DNA of 64,000 bases from Laburnicola sp. R22_1 (GCA_014281115.1 JACONQ010000005.1:930001-994000); one strand, 5' to 3'; shown: positions 11,622 through 24,158, counted from the stretch's first letter. Made by a program: numbers and translations. The notes: generated by a model not told the origin, from the letters alone.

Positions 11622-11854
11622 ATGACTTTTTATTTAGTATGCTACTAGGCTAATGTTTTTACTAGCTATTCTAGGCCTAGTGTAGATTACGTAAGCAAAA
11701 TTTCGGAGTACTTATATAACTTAATTAAGAAAGTATTTAAGGTTAAAAAATTACGTGATTTTAAAAGTTAATTAAATCACGTGATTTATTACTAAGATTA
11801 TAGTATAATATAATATCTTTTGTCTAGTAAATTTTCTCTTTTGTATTTCCTCGA

Positions 11855-13123
11855 ATGGAGCCAAAATTGTCAAAACTCGAAAGTCAAGTTTCTTTACTTA
11901 AAAAAGCAAATACTTCTAATTCCACTATTGCTACTACTCTTAATAAGCCTCTACAATCTAGTAAAACTGCTATTAGACGTATTAATAAGAAAAAAGAGGG
12001 AGATAACTTATTAAAAGGGATAAAATAGGGGAGAGTAACTAGGGTTACTTCTAGGAAGGAAAGAGTTATTAATAGGGATTTAACTAAAAGCCCTAAGAAG
12101 ACAAATAAGAGGTTATTAGAAGAGAATAGTTTTGGTTTTACTAAGAGGACGTTACAGAGAGTTTTAAAAAGAGAAGACTATTCTTTTAACGTCTCTAAGA
12201 AAAAGGCCTATTTAACTAAAGAAAGAGCTAAAAGAAGAGAATTCTGGACTAAAGAGATAGTTAAGGAGCTAGAAAATATTAACTTTGCTAAAGTTATATT
12301 TTCTGATGAGTCTACTATCCAAAGGGGGCATGGTAATAGGCAAGAATATATAAGAAAAAGGGGAAAATCAAAAAATGGGTCTGAACAGCACAAAAACCAA
12401 ACAACTAGTAAGTTATTAATTTCTTTTAAATTCTAGAATTATAGAGCCCCCTTCTCTCTATAATTGGACTATTTTACTTTTTTTATATCTTTTTTTTGAG
12501 CTAGTACTAATTCACTGAAAGCGTGAGATATTTCTATCTCAGTCTGGGGCTGTATTTGGATAGGAGGACGTTCTAAACTAGTGGTTTTAAGGGACCCTAT
12601 TAAAACTAGGACCTTTAATAACACTAGATATATACAGGAGTGTTTAAATCCTGTCTTAAAACCTCTTTTAAAAAGAGGTAAGTAAAGTACCCCTTTTTCT
12701 TCTTTTTTCTTTTTTCTTTTAATATAATATATATATATATATATTATACTTTTATAATCTTATTCTTTATTCTAATTAATACTAGGCTGAAAATTTCAAC
12801 AGGATAATTCGAAGATCCACGGAACTCCACAGGTGAAAAGGTGGTTTTCTAGAAATAAAGTCTTTGTTTTTGGGTATCCACCCTATTCACCAGACTTAAA
12901 TCCTATAGAAAACGTTTGGAGTCTATTAAAAGATAGGCTAGGAAAAAGAAATAGGGCTTCTTTAGGCTTTGGCACTAGTAAATCTAGTGTAGAAGCCTTT
13001 AAAGGAGCTATATAAGAGGAGTGGGATTTAATTCCACAGGAGGCTATAGATCATTGTATACTATCTTTGCCTAAGCGTTATAATGACGTTATAGAGGCTA
13101 AAGGATGGTATACTAAGTACTAG
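11855..13123 (+). pseudogene. Tc1/mariner transposase, three exons, four in-frame stops
   Basis: The reading frame starts at ATG 11,855 and has exons 11,855-12,407, 12,522-12,677 and 12,786-13,123. Intron 1 (12,408-12,521) has GTAAGT and a TACTAAT branch site. Intron 2 (12,678-12,785) has GTAAGT, a pyrimidine/TA tract and TACTAG. Phases match at both junctions. The N-terminal part is basic and helix-turn-helix-like. The catalytic triad is SDES near 12,300, QDNSKIH near 12,800 and NPIENVW near 12,905, with 34 residues between the second Asp and the Glu (DD34E, Tc1 type). Nonsense codons are TAG 12,026, TGA 12,524, TGA 12,788 and TAA 13,013, each one transition away from Gln or Trp. Two introns in a Tc1 transposase is unusual. 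Confidence 0.88.
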
Positions 13124-13999
13124 TTATATATTATTTACTAGTTCTATCTAATTATTTAATTTTAATTAACTTTTATCTTTTTCCTTATAATTATTATTTC
13201 TATGACTAAACCTATAATACAAATTAAGTTATATAGTCCTTATAGACTAAAGTATAATATATATAAGTTATAGAATTTGATCTACGTAGAAAAAGAAGTT
13301 ATATAGGGTCAAAGTTTTAAGAAAAATTCCCTTAACTTTACTAAGATACCTCTAGTTAGCACTGATTACTAAGCTCTTAATAACCTTCTATACTAAACCT
13401 CCCAAACGTTCTCCTTAAAACGGTATACTTTTTATGTACATAGTATTAAAACTCACCTAGTTATATAACCTTTAAAAAGGTATCTTTACTAGGCGCTTTT
13501 TTTGTGTCACCCTACTGTATATACTAGTAATAGTGCTCTAAGCCTTTAGAAGGTTCTAAGCGTACTTTAGCTAGAGAAATCACTAAGCTCCTATCCTCCT
13601 ATCTTTAGTAGAGCAACCTAGTTATTATATCTAACGCATTTGTGTTTATGTCTCTTAGGTTCTATAAGGCAACCTAGTTATTATATCTAATATATTTATA
13701 TTTATCTCTTTTAGTTTTTATAGCGTAGCTACCTATTTTAGTTAAGAATTTGCGCTAGTGTTATTTGCTTTAGCTAAGATAAATAAAAATATTCCCTACC
13801 TTAGTTCTGCTTTTCTCCTCTACTCTACTACTATATTTATAACACTTCATATTAATATTACGCTGTATTCTAATTGCTATTCCTACTTTTATACTATTAT
13901 TGCTATCTTCCTTATTATTAATTTCTATTATAGTTAGAGCTAATAAGCAACACCTTATAATAGTCCTTATAACTCTAAGTAAGCGTCTAAAGGCTAGCT

Positions 14000-14480
14000 T
14001 AACTATAGCTTAGTATTCCCCTATAAAGACTGCAACTTATAGCACTCTTACTTATAATAGCAAGTCTTTACTATCTACTCTAAATTTCTATAGTACTAAG
14101 GACCTTAAGAAGTTTATACGTAATAAGACTATAAAGGATATAAGTTCTAGATTTTTAGAGTTTATCTTCTTTAGCTAATATTATGCTATAGTTAATTGCC
14201 ACTTCTACTCTGCCTATTCTAGAGCCCCCCTATTAAAATCTAGTTAAGCTTGTCCTAGATGTTATAGAGACTATCTGCGCTAGTAAGATATTAGAAGGGC
14301 GTAAAATTGCTGCTCTTCTAGAGCATATTAAGCGGATTCTAGGTTTTACAACTATTAGTTCTAATTAGATTGCTATTCTTTATAAGAAGGTTAAAGAAAT
14401 CGACCCTAATTCTAATTTAGCTAAGAGTAAGTTTATAGAGGAGGAGTAGTGTTTCTATTTATTCTTCTAAAATATTAGAA
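14000..14480 (+). pseudogene. Plus-strand ORF relic between integrase and 3' LTR of A2
   Basis: This reads antisense to gag-pol. The translation near 14,200-14,450 gives helical-looking words such as LVLDVIETICAS and KILEGRKIAALLEHIKRIL, and the same words recur in A3 at 61,860-62,000 with conservative changes. One base more or less in a T/C run (about 14,170) separates the A2 frame from the A3 frame. I do not recognise the protein. It may be an accessory antisense ORF of this gypsy family or a captured fragment. Confidence 0.4.
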
Positions 14481-17400
14481 TTTTTCGATCTTTGCATCTA
14501 GCCTTATTATAGAGGTCTAAAGGTATTTTCTTATATAGTCTATAACTTTATAGGTATAACTAAGCTATAAGCTTAGCTTAAGAAATGCTTTAATCCCTTT
14601 AGTTACGCTATATCTATTTTCTCTTCTTTATAATATCTTTCTTTAAATAGCCTTCCCTTCTGCTCTTTTTAATTGCCCTACTTCCTATTGCTTAGGACCT
14701 ATATTATTTTATTATAGAGAGGATAATTTTCCTTTCTTCTACTAACTTATACTAGAGCTAACACTTCTAAATAATATATAGTACTTTCTTACGCGTTCCG
14801 TACTCTTCTAAGCAAATTATAGTCTTATTTTCTACTAATTCTTAAGTAATTAGTAAGGAGGGCTAGAGACCTAGGCTTATTCTAACCTTTCTTTAGTAAA
14901 AGCTTTCTAAGTTCTTTACTAGGGATATAACTCCTATATTAGAAGCTATAGTATATTTATTAGTTTAAGGAGTTTCTATAAAAGTTTATAGATAACTCTC
15001 TATTATTATTTTAGAATAGGGAGATATATATTTCCTAGTAATCTAATACCTTTATAGTAATGAGATTTATAGTAGGTTTCTAAGTTAGGTTAGTATTATT
15101 TAACTACTTAACTTAGTATAGTAATCTCTATAGCCTTCTCCCCTTTTAGGTAGGTTTCTTAGCTAAGATATCTTTTATAATCTATTTCTTTTCTCCTTTA
15201 ATAATAATAGCATCTAGTTTCCTATTATTTATAGCCTAGCTAGAGAGAGGGTCTTCTCTAGCTAGGCGTAGACAATTTACTAAGAATACTAGGTAAACTT
15301 TGGATAAAATATCTAGTTTTATATTATAGAAGTCTACTACTTATATAACTATAAACTTTATATTTTTCTAGTTTAACTTCTTATTAGGGTAGAAGTTAGA
15401 CAAGTAGTCTCTATCCTAGAACTAGACTTTATCTCCTTTCTTTAATATAGGAGTGTCTCTTTAGTACTAGTTTGCTTACTACTTCTATTCTTATTAGAAC
15501 TTAACTATTTTAGCTTAAATAAATATAAAAACTTTTTAAAACTTCTATAGTAAAGCTTTAGCAGACTTTACTACCTATAAATTCTACTAGTAATAATTAA
15601 TAGTTTCTATTTCTATATCTAGCTTAGATAGGTCTATATTATATCTGTACTAGAGAAAAAATAGTACTACTTTAGTAAAGGTGGCTTTTTGCCTATTAAT
15701 AGCTATTTACGCTATAAGATAGTGTAGAGTCTAATCCTTTTAGTCCTATTATATAAAGGCGCAAAGGAATACCTTAATTATAGAATATATATATTTTATA
15801 GTGCTATTAGTCTCTAAGTGTTTAGAGGAGAATAATCTCTTTTAAATTTTTATCCTCTTATATAAATACCTTTAAAAGTTACTTATAAATTAATCTCTAT
15901 AGTTAGATATTATAGTATTAGGGAGCTAATAATAGGCTATAATATAATAAAGAACCGTCTCTACTACTATTTATATCTCTAAGTGTAGTAGAAAGACTAA
16001 AACTATTTCTTCCTTAGTCTATTACATACAACTATTATATTTATATTTTCCCTACTTATAAGAAGCTTAGTAATAAAGTCTATAAAGATCTCCTTCTATA
16101 TCTAGTTTAGAAAGGGAAAAGGTTTTAGTAGCCTTTATTTTATATCTCTCTATAGCTTAGTTCTTTTATATATAATATAGTTTTTAATAAATTTATAAAT
16201 AAAGTCTAATATTCCTAAGAAAAAGTATAATTTAGTAACTATTTTATAGGTAATCTCTCTCCTTAGGTGCCTAAATATAAGAGAGTTATAGACCGCAGCA
16301 ACTAGTATAGTTTATAAGGATTCCTAGTCTAGGACCTATTTTTGTTTCTTATACTAGAGGTAACTAGTGTTATTCATATTGCATTCTTATATAGTAACCT
16401 TTAGGTTCAAAAAAAGGGAAAAGTGCGCCTATAGTAAAGAACACACTTCTTTACTTTCCTTAATATAAAATCTTCCTCTAAGCTATAAGACTATAGTTTA
16501 TCTAAGTTTAAGTTTACTAAAGGGTGTATTTTTAGTCTAGGAAAGAACGTTTTTAGTAAGTAAGAAGGAGAAGACTAGTGTTTTTTATATTTAGTCTAGC
16601 TCTCTTCTTTTTTAAGAGAGTTAAGCCTTCTAGATAGAGTTTATACTACTAGGGCTATAGATATTTAAAGCCTAATATTTCTATTTTCTAAACGAATCTT
16701 CTTAAAAAGTTAAATTTTATAGGATTTAATCTAGTTATTTTTAGTATTAGTAGGTATATCTTACTAGTATTGCAAAAGGGTATCTACCCTTAAGTTAATA
16801 GTTTCTAGTCTATATTAAAATATTATATTATATTTACTAAGAGTATTAGCCTAGTGTATATACTTCTTATTTAATCTTTTAGACTTTATAAAGTATATAA
16901 GGTTCTTATAATTAGTATATATAAGTGTATAGGGGATAGCCTAAAGTATATTATACTACTCCTTAGTTACTTTAATAACTATAAGCATTTCTTTATTATA
17001 AATTATATAGTTTGCCTTTATAGGAGTGTGTTTAGTAGAGAAGTAGATATTTAGCCTAAGGACTTCTTTTATATTAAACTGTAAGAAGCAGGCTCTAGAG
17101 GCCTAGCCTGAAAAGTTAGCTTCTTATATTTCTTCCTTTTTAGTATTAAAGTAGGCTAGTATAGGCTTAGTATAGAATGCTTTCTTTAGATAGTTAACGG
17201 CCTACTATTATTTCTACCCCTATAAAAGAGAGTTTTCTTCCTAGTTAACTTTATTAATAAGAATACTACTCTTAAAAAGTTCTTTATAAACCTCTAGTAG
17301 AAGTTAGTAAACTCTAAAAACTCTAAACACTCTTTATATTTATAAAAGAGACCTAATCCTAAATAGCTTTAACTTTCTCTAGGTTTATACTAATCCCCTT

Positions 17401-19117
17401 TCTACACTTTATAATAAATCTAAGATACTTAGTCTTAGTAACTATAAACTTGCACTTTTTAATATTTAAGTATAGCCCTATCTTGCCTAACTTATTTACT
17501 ACCTATTATACTTTGTCCTAATAGTCCTTTAAAAATCTACTAGAAAATATAAGAATATTATCTATATAGGCAGAGTAGAAGTTATTTAAGTACTTTTTTA
17601 GAAGATAGTGAATATATCTTTAGAAAGTACTTAGTATATTAGCTAGTCTAAAGGGGACTACTAGCTACTTATATAATCTAAACTAGATTTAGAAGGCTAT
17701 TTTCTATTTTTCTTTTTTTGTTATTTTTAATTTATAAAAGGCCTAGATTATATCTAGCTTTATTAGCTACTTAGCCTTAGTAAGAAGCTATAACATCTTT
17801 CTAATAAGGGGAAGAGGGTAGTAGTCCTTCTTTAATAGGGTATTTAACGCGTTATAGTTTATATAAAACTATAAACCTTTTCTAGATTTTTTTATAAATA
17901 ATACTAGTGCTATAGCACTAAACTTACTTACCTAAATAAAGTTATAGTTAAGGCACTCAATTAGTTTCTTATAGAGAACTAGCAATTCCTCCTTTAATAT
18001 ACTATAGAGAGGACTAAAGAAAATCTCTAGAATCTCTTTATACTTTTTAATAAGGGTAATTAAGTAATTAATTCTAGGGCCTTATAATAGGGAAAGTTTA
18101 TTAGCTTGTTCTCTTAAGAAAACTTCTACTTAGTCTAGGAGCTACTTAGGAAAATAGTCTCTTAGGTCTACTTTAGCCTTTAAGGCTAGGGCCTTCTAGA
18201 TATTTTTAAGAAAGGTAGTAAAGACTATTAGCCTATTCTTTTCTTTTATATTTCTCCTATTTAAGGTTATAAATAATATAGTAGAGACTTTTTAACTAGA
18301 AGTAGGAGTTTATCTCTCCTACATATTTCTAATCTTTATATAAAAGGACCCCATATATATAGACTAGTTTTCTAGAGCTACTAATATAGTGTTCTTTTTC
18401 TACTATAGTAACCTAAGAACTAGTTTATAGTCCTTCTCTTTCCTATTAATATAAGTCTATATTATTTTAATACATCTCTTAATATCTATCTCTATATAAG
18501 TAGCTTTGTAGACTAAGGAGGTTACTCCTCTAAATTCTATTACCTAATAGGGATTATTTAAACTAATATATTATAGGTTAGCTTTTCTAATAAACTTTTT
18601 AAATATAAAGGTAGCAATTAAACACCTTAAATTAAGTATAGTATACGCAAAGGCAATATTATTAATAGAAGTATTTATAGTAATTAGTATTAACTTTAGC
18701 TATATCTTTCTATATATATTAAAGTTCTTCTCTAGTTTCTTTATAATCTGCTTTATCTTCTTCCTCTAATAACTTCTAAAGGGAGAAGCTAGTTTTCTAA
18801 CTCTACTAAGCTATTAATATTCTTGTTATTGCTATTTATCTTCTAGGTCTTACTAGCCTTAGCTTGCGTTAGGGGTATTGCAGCTTAAAAGTAATAACTC
18901 TAGATATTATATCCCTTCTTACTATAGTAAAAGTATACTCCTTTTTTATAGCACTTCTCTAACTCCTTCTTAAAGACCTATTTAGCGCGCTTCTTAGTCT
19001 TTAGAAGATTTACTTTAGTAGTTCTTATAGTGCTAGAACGCGTAAGTTTCTAATCTATAGCATTAGCAAACTTAGTAAAGAAGGAGGCTACTATATAAAA
19101 GGGCTTTAATATTTTTA

Positions 19118-19538
19118 TTAGGCTGGTAAATAGGTTCGGAGGACCTAGGTTAGGTATAGGGTTGGGTTGGGGTCGCGTAGACTATGGGTATAGGTTAGGT
19201 TAGATTTCACAGACCTTGGGTTAAGTTAAGTTAATTACGTAAGACCCTAAACCTAACCCAACCTATACCTAACCTAATTACGTAAGACCTAATCTAATTA
19301 CGTAAGATTCTAGCTTAATTTAACTTAGTTTAATATTATTTAAAATATATTTTTAATTAATTATAACAGCTATTTATTACAGACTAAATAGGTACCCTAG
19401 GGTTAGGTTAAGATTAGGGTCTTACGTAAGTAGGGTTAGGTTGGAGTTAAGATCTTATATAAGTAGGGCTAGATTGAGTTAGATTAGATTACGTAAGACC
19501 CTAACTCTAACCTAACCTATACCTATTTGCCAGTCTAA
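19118..19538. mobile_element. 421 bp MITE with 18 bp terminal inverted repeats and telomere-like motifs
   Basis: The ends are TTAGGCTGGTAAATAGGT and its near-perfect inverse (one end has A for G and C for T), flanked by TTTTA (19,113-19,117 and 19,539-19,543). The empty site is in A1 near 9,450. Inside are many GGTTAGG/CCTAACC words and repeated TTACGTAA palindromes arranged in inverted fashion around an AT-rich centre. No coding capacity. The superfamily is not clear. Confidence 0.82.
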
Positions 19539-20549
19539 TTTTATATAGCAAATATTTTTCTTAACTATATTAACTCTATCTATAAGTATTATAAGGTCTT
19601 AGTCTTTAAAATTTTTTAGCGTAATTAGCCTATCCTATAAGTCTATATATAAGGCTCTCTAGTAAATATTCTTTAAGTTCTTCTAGTTATCTTTATTAGC
19701 CTTAGTAGCTAGGCGTATAAAGTTAGCATTAAACTTAGTTAGTAGGGTTTTACCCTATTAGCTAAAAAACAGCCTATTCTATACTTACTTCTCTACTAAC
19801 TTATTATAAAAGCTTATATCTAAGAAATCCTAAAATTTATCTTTAAAATAGGTTCCTTTCTCTATAAAGGCTAGTATAATATTTACTGCCTTGCCTATTA
19901 GTCTACTTATAATATAATTAACTACGTTCTCTAGAAAAAGCCAATCTTTGCAGATTTTAGCCTTTATTATATATTCCTAATATTAGTAATCCTAATAGCT
20001 TTTAGAGAACAACTCTAGGTTAGAAAGTTAGAAACACTAGCGCTTTAGTAGCGCTTAACTAGGCGCTAGTGTTACTACTATTATTTAGAAGGGGACTAAA
20101 GGCATAGTTTCTGCTTTAGCGTGATGCTCTAATTAGGCAAGTTAATTAGTAATTATTTCTAGCAAGGCCTAGAGCTATTTGCTAGCGTTTTATTAAGCTG
20201 CTAGTATAACTTAGAGTTACTCTAAGCTAGTAAAATAGTCTATAATTTGTGTTAGTACGTCTTAGAGGGCGCTCCCTTTTATATTCTAGGCCTTCTTTCT
20301 TCTTTAGGGAGGTGCTTAGGGTCCTATTAACTTTTAGTCTTATAAATACTAGTAAACTAGCTTAATCTTTTATATACACTTTATCTTATTATAACCTTCT
20401 ATATATAGTTCTTTAGTAAGATTAGCAGTAATATCTACTTCTGTAGCTTCTTACTATTAGAGTTTAGTAACTTATTGCGCTAGGCAAGAGATAAGAATAT
20501 TCTCTCTTTTATAAAAAGACTCTAGTATTCTCTCTATTATATTTGTATT

Positions 20550-20631
20550 TGTTTTATAGGGTTAAGAGATTTTAGTATCTAACTTAACTATGTGTTTATT
20601 TATAGAGTTAAGAAATCTTAATATTTAACTA
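20550..20631. repeat. 46 bp tandem repeats, left remnant
   Basis: About 1.7 copies of the 46 bp unit that is expanded at 22,186-22,449. They are separated from it by the foreign segment 20,632-22,185, which therefore inserted within the array. A1 has about one unit at 10,575-10,625. Confidence 0.7.
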
Positions 20632-21120
20632 TTATAAAGAATACTTTGCGCACGTTCTATTTATAGTATAACACTATAAGAGAAAGCTATAGATGTGCTA
20701 AAAAAACGCTATAAATTAGGGTAAAGTAATAAGACTAGTTTAGTAACTATTTAGAGACACTATTTATAAGCATGTGCAAATTAGCTAGCCCCTTATAATA
20801 AAGTTAATTATAAGCTATACTATAGTCTATAGGTACTAAAGTTAATAATAATAATGTAACACGGCTGCCTGCGTACGAAGTATAAAAATCTGCTACTAGA
20901 TATATTAAGTGTTTATCTACCCTTATACACAGAGTATATTGTTGCGCAAGACCTTAAGGTTATAATCTAGTATAGCTATCCCTCGCCCTAATAACACTGT
21001 TACTACTAGACGGGCAGTTATATATCTATATATATATATAATAAGAAAGATAATAATAATAATAAAGCTAGCTAGAATTAGTATTATAAAAGTTAAACGC
21101 CTAATAATACTAACTATATA

Positions 21121-21208
21121 TGTTATTAAATTAACTACCTAGGAGTAGAACGATAAAGGCTTTCATCACAAATAACATAACAAAAAAAGCAGAGTCCCCT
21201 GCTTAGAT
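21121..21208 (+). repeat. Short repeat family A, short form, 13 bp target duplication
   Basis: An 88 bp copy that ends at the GCTTAG hairpin word instead of the A-tail. It is flanked by TACTAACTATATA at 21,108-21,120 and 21,209-21,221. Confidence 0.88.
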
Positions 21209-21681
21209 TACTAACTATATAGTAGTAGGATATAAATAGTACGACAAATAAATTGCTTTAGCTAGTTTATTAGAGTCCTACTACCTTAATAAGTATATAA
21301 GGACTACACGTATAGAATTTAACTTATAGCTTGCTTTTTACTAGTTTAGCTACCTTATGCTTAGTTATATTAATAAGGGTTACTAGATATATTTTTAAAG
21401 ATAATAGAAGAGGATAGGCAAAGGTTATAAGAGGCTCTAAAATAACTAAATAAGGCTATATAATCTAGAGAAGGTATAGTATAATTATAAAAGTAGAATT
21501 TATGTAGAATAGCTATAAGAGGTGTTAGGCATATATAGGTACGCGCTTGTCCTATAGAATTTCTATAGAAGATAGGTAGGGTAATACTAGGTGTCTAAAG
21601 GTTAATAAGTTATTAGTAAAGAATAGTAGGGTGCTATTTAGTATTAGGAGTAGGAGCGCGCGCGCGATTTATTATATATTA

Positions 21682-21849
<168 letters not shown>

Positions 21850-22185
21850 AGTGTGTGTATAGTAGGTTATAAATTATCTAGTAATATAGTAAAAGGTTAA
21901 AAGGTAAAAGTTAATTATCTAGTAAGGTAGTATATAGGCAAGCAAGTTAGGGTGTTATTATTATAAGTTGTTATCTTAAAAGCTAGGGGGAGAAACGCTA
22001 GTAAAACTTTAACGCGCTCTAGGTCCTAGGGCTTAGCGCGCATGTAACGTAACATTACATAATATTATATAGGCGCTAGTAACGCAATAAAAAAACGCAG
22101 TAATTAAACGCAGTAATTAAACGCAGTGGACTACTTAAAAACTAATAAGTAGAGGCAGTTTATACTTCTGCCTAGGAGAGGATAA

Positions 22186-22449
22186 TATTTAACTTAACTA
22201 CGTATTTATTTATAAGGTTAAGGGATCTTAGTATTTAACTTAACTACGTATTTATTTATAGAGTTAAAGGATATTAATATCTAACTTAACTATATAATTG
22301 TTTATAGGATTAAGAGATTTTAATATCTAATTTAACTATGCGTTTATTTATAGGATTAAGAGATTTTACTATCTAACTTAACTACGCGTTTATTTATAGG
22401 GCTAAGGAAATCTTAATATCTAACTTAACTGCGTATTTATTTATAGGGT
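22186..22449. repeat. 46 bp tandem repeat array (about 6 units) beside the 5' LTR of A2
   Basis: Units begin AT(C/T)TAACTTAACTA and are 46-47 bp long, with consistent TTTATAGGGTTAAG words. The array lies in the untranslated leader between the 5' LTR (22,450) and gag of this minus-strand element. Copy number differs between A1 (about 1) and A2 (about 8 in total). Confidence 0.85.
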
Positions 22450-22793
22450 TGTTTTTAGTATATTAGAGAGATCTTATAAGCTCCTCTATTATAAAAGGTT
22501 AATTAAATTTAATATAAGAGGCTTTAGACTATAAAGTTAGAGTTACCTAAGTAAACTTATAAATTTAATAGAGTTTAATAGTAACTCTAGCTATAAACTT
22601 ATATATACCCCTGGCTTGGCAGGAGCATAGACCTAGAACTCTAAGGTAGCAGGCTAAGTAACTATAGAAGGGCGCTTAGTCTCTTATAATATACTCCTAG
22701 CTTAGTAAGAGCACAAACTTAGAACTCTAAGGCTCTAAGGTAGTAGGCCAAGTAACTAGTAGAAGGGCGTTTAGCCCCTTACATATTCTATAG
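22450..22793 (-). repeat. 5' LTR of gypsy copy A2, with a different internal duplication
   Basis: TG...CA ends, homologous to 10,751-11,092. A block of about 90 bp near its right end (AGGAGCATAGACCTAG... to ...GAAGGGCG) is duplicated in tandem (about 22,615-22,680 and 22,690-22,785). The left LTR instead duplicates its middle. Confidence 0.85.
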
Positions 22794-22981
22794 TTTACCT
22801 TAGTATATTATATAATATTAATCCTTAAGGATAAACTATTCTATAAACTTCTCTAGCTTTATCTTATAAATATATTCGCTAGTTATGTAGTAAAGATAGG
22901 TAGTAATAGTTAGATAGTATACTAGAGTATTACTATTCTTATTAACTTTACTTTTCTCCTCTTTATATAGAGTAGGTTCCT

Positions 22982-23037
22982 CTGTGTATAGTGCGGATTC
23001 GACCTTGGTTAGAATCTTAACACGACGAAGATCTTTA
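22982..23037. repeat. 56 bp insertion with 17 bp target duplication
   Basis: Flanked by ATATAGAGTAGGTTCCT (22,965-22,981 and 23,038-23,054). The matching region of C2 (about 27,880) lacks it. It is GC-richer than its surroundings and contains GGATTCGACC, faintly like an inverted tRNA T-arm. It may be a very short retroposed RNA fragment. Confidence 0.7.
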
Positions 23038-23249
23038 ATATAGAGTAGGTTCCTTATTATTATAGCCTTTAAACTCCAAGATATAGAACTAAATAGCTTT
23101 TTATAAAGGCGTTTTATTATTATACTTTTTATAGAAGGTAATATACTATCTTATTACGTGGATACGCTTCTTGCGCGAATAGTTTAAAGACTAATAACCT
23201 TTCTTATAGTATATAAAACACTTCTTTAGTCTTATATAAATATTATTTA

Positions 23250-23470
23250 CGGTCTCGACTAAGACCCACAGGTACTTCACAGTCAGATCACATAATTAAG
23301 GAACTTTTCGATTTTAGAAATAACGCATTTATAGGCAATAAGCGTGTTATTAACTTAGTTACGTATATTTAAGATTTTTTTGGCTAAGAGCTAGTACACA
23401 GAAAAATAGGCTATAGCTAGTTATTTCTTTTACTAAAGTATAGCTGCGGAATACAGCTTTATTCACATTA
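23250..23470 (-). repeat. Short dispersed repeat family D, 12 bp target duplication
   Basis: A 221 bp insertion flanked by AAATATTATTTA (23,238-23,249 and 23,471-23,482). The empty site is in C2 near 27,680. The reverse complement shares long words (CAGCTATACTTTAGTA, TAACTAGCTATA, CGTAACTAAGTTAATAAC) with 47,915-48,050 and weaker ones with 34,190-34,330. Its left end holds a small hairpin, GGTCT-CGACTA-AGACC. Confidence 0.8.
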
Positions 23471-24158
23471 AAATATTATTTAATTAGGATCTAAAATGCA
23501 ATAATAATAGTATAAATTATCTATATAATTCTTATCTATAAGGGTCTAGTAATCTGCTTTTTTATATAAAAAGTTATATTTGCAATTAGTGTAGTATATA
23601 TTAGGCTCTTATAAGTACTAATTAAATTAGTAATTAATTACATCTTAGATTAATATATAGAGATTAGTAAATAGTGCTTTATAGATAGGCTTAATAGTAA
23701 ATATAGCCTACTCTATCTCTAGTTATCTATAGCATACTTATATAATAGTAGAATATAAAGAAATTTTCCTAGCGAAGTTTACACCTAATACTCTCTATAT
23801 AAGAGTAAGCCTATTAATTATTACCTCTAGAACTTTATATAAACTTTTATTAGAGTTCTTATATTAGTATTATATAAAAGTTATTATAGTCTAGTCTATC
23901 TAATACTAGTTATAGTTAATAGTAGTATTAAAGTAACTATTAAGTGCTTTATAAAAGCACTTCTATAATTATCTAGGATAGATAGTATAGAGGTAATACT
24001 ATGCCGCATAGCTAGTAAGAATATTTAGAAAGATATTTAGATATTAATCCTTAGCAATATCTAGGCGTCTGTATAGGTCTATAAAGGTTCTAGTTTTATC
24101 TACTAAAATATTGTATAAAGCTCCTATATAGTTATTCTCCTTATTCTATACCTTTTAG

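Larger units (their letters stand above)
11213..13517 (+). mobile_element. Tc1/mariner DNA transposon (DD34E) with about 100 bp inverted repeats
   Basis: A 2,305 bp element flanked by TA on both sides (11,211-11,212 and 13,518-13,519). Terminal inverted repeats begin CAGTAGGGTGACAC and match for about 100 bp with few differences. The empty site is preserved in gypsy copy A3 near 60,560, which proves precise insertion into A2. It carries one transposase relic and, between its left repeat and the gene, a family-A short repeat (11,435-11,621). It is far less RIP-decayed than its host retrotransposon, so it probably arrived later. Confidence 0.95.

Noticed and set aside
12208..12393. Minus-strand open frame of 61 codons
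   Set aside because: Antisense shadow of the Tc1 transposase.
19118..19538. Interstitial telomere
   Set aside because: GGTTAGG words are irregular, occur in both orientations and lie within a sequence that has inverted ends and a target duplication, so a MITE explains them better.
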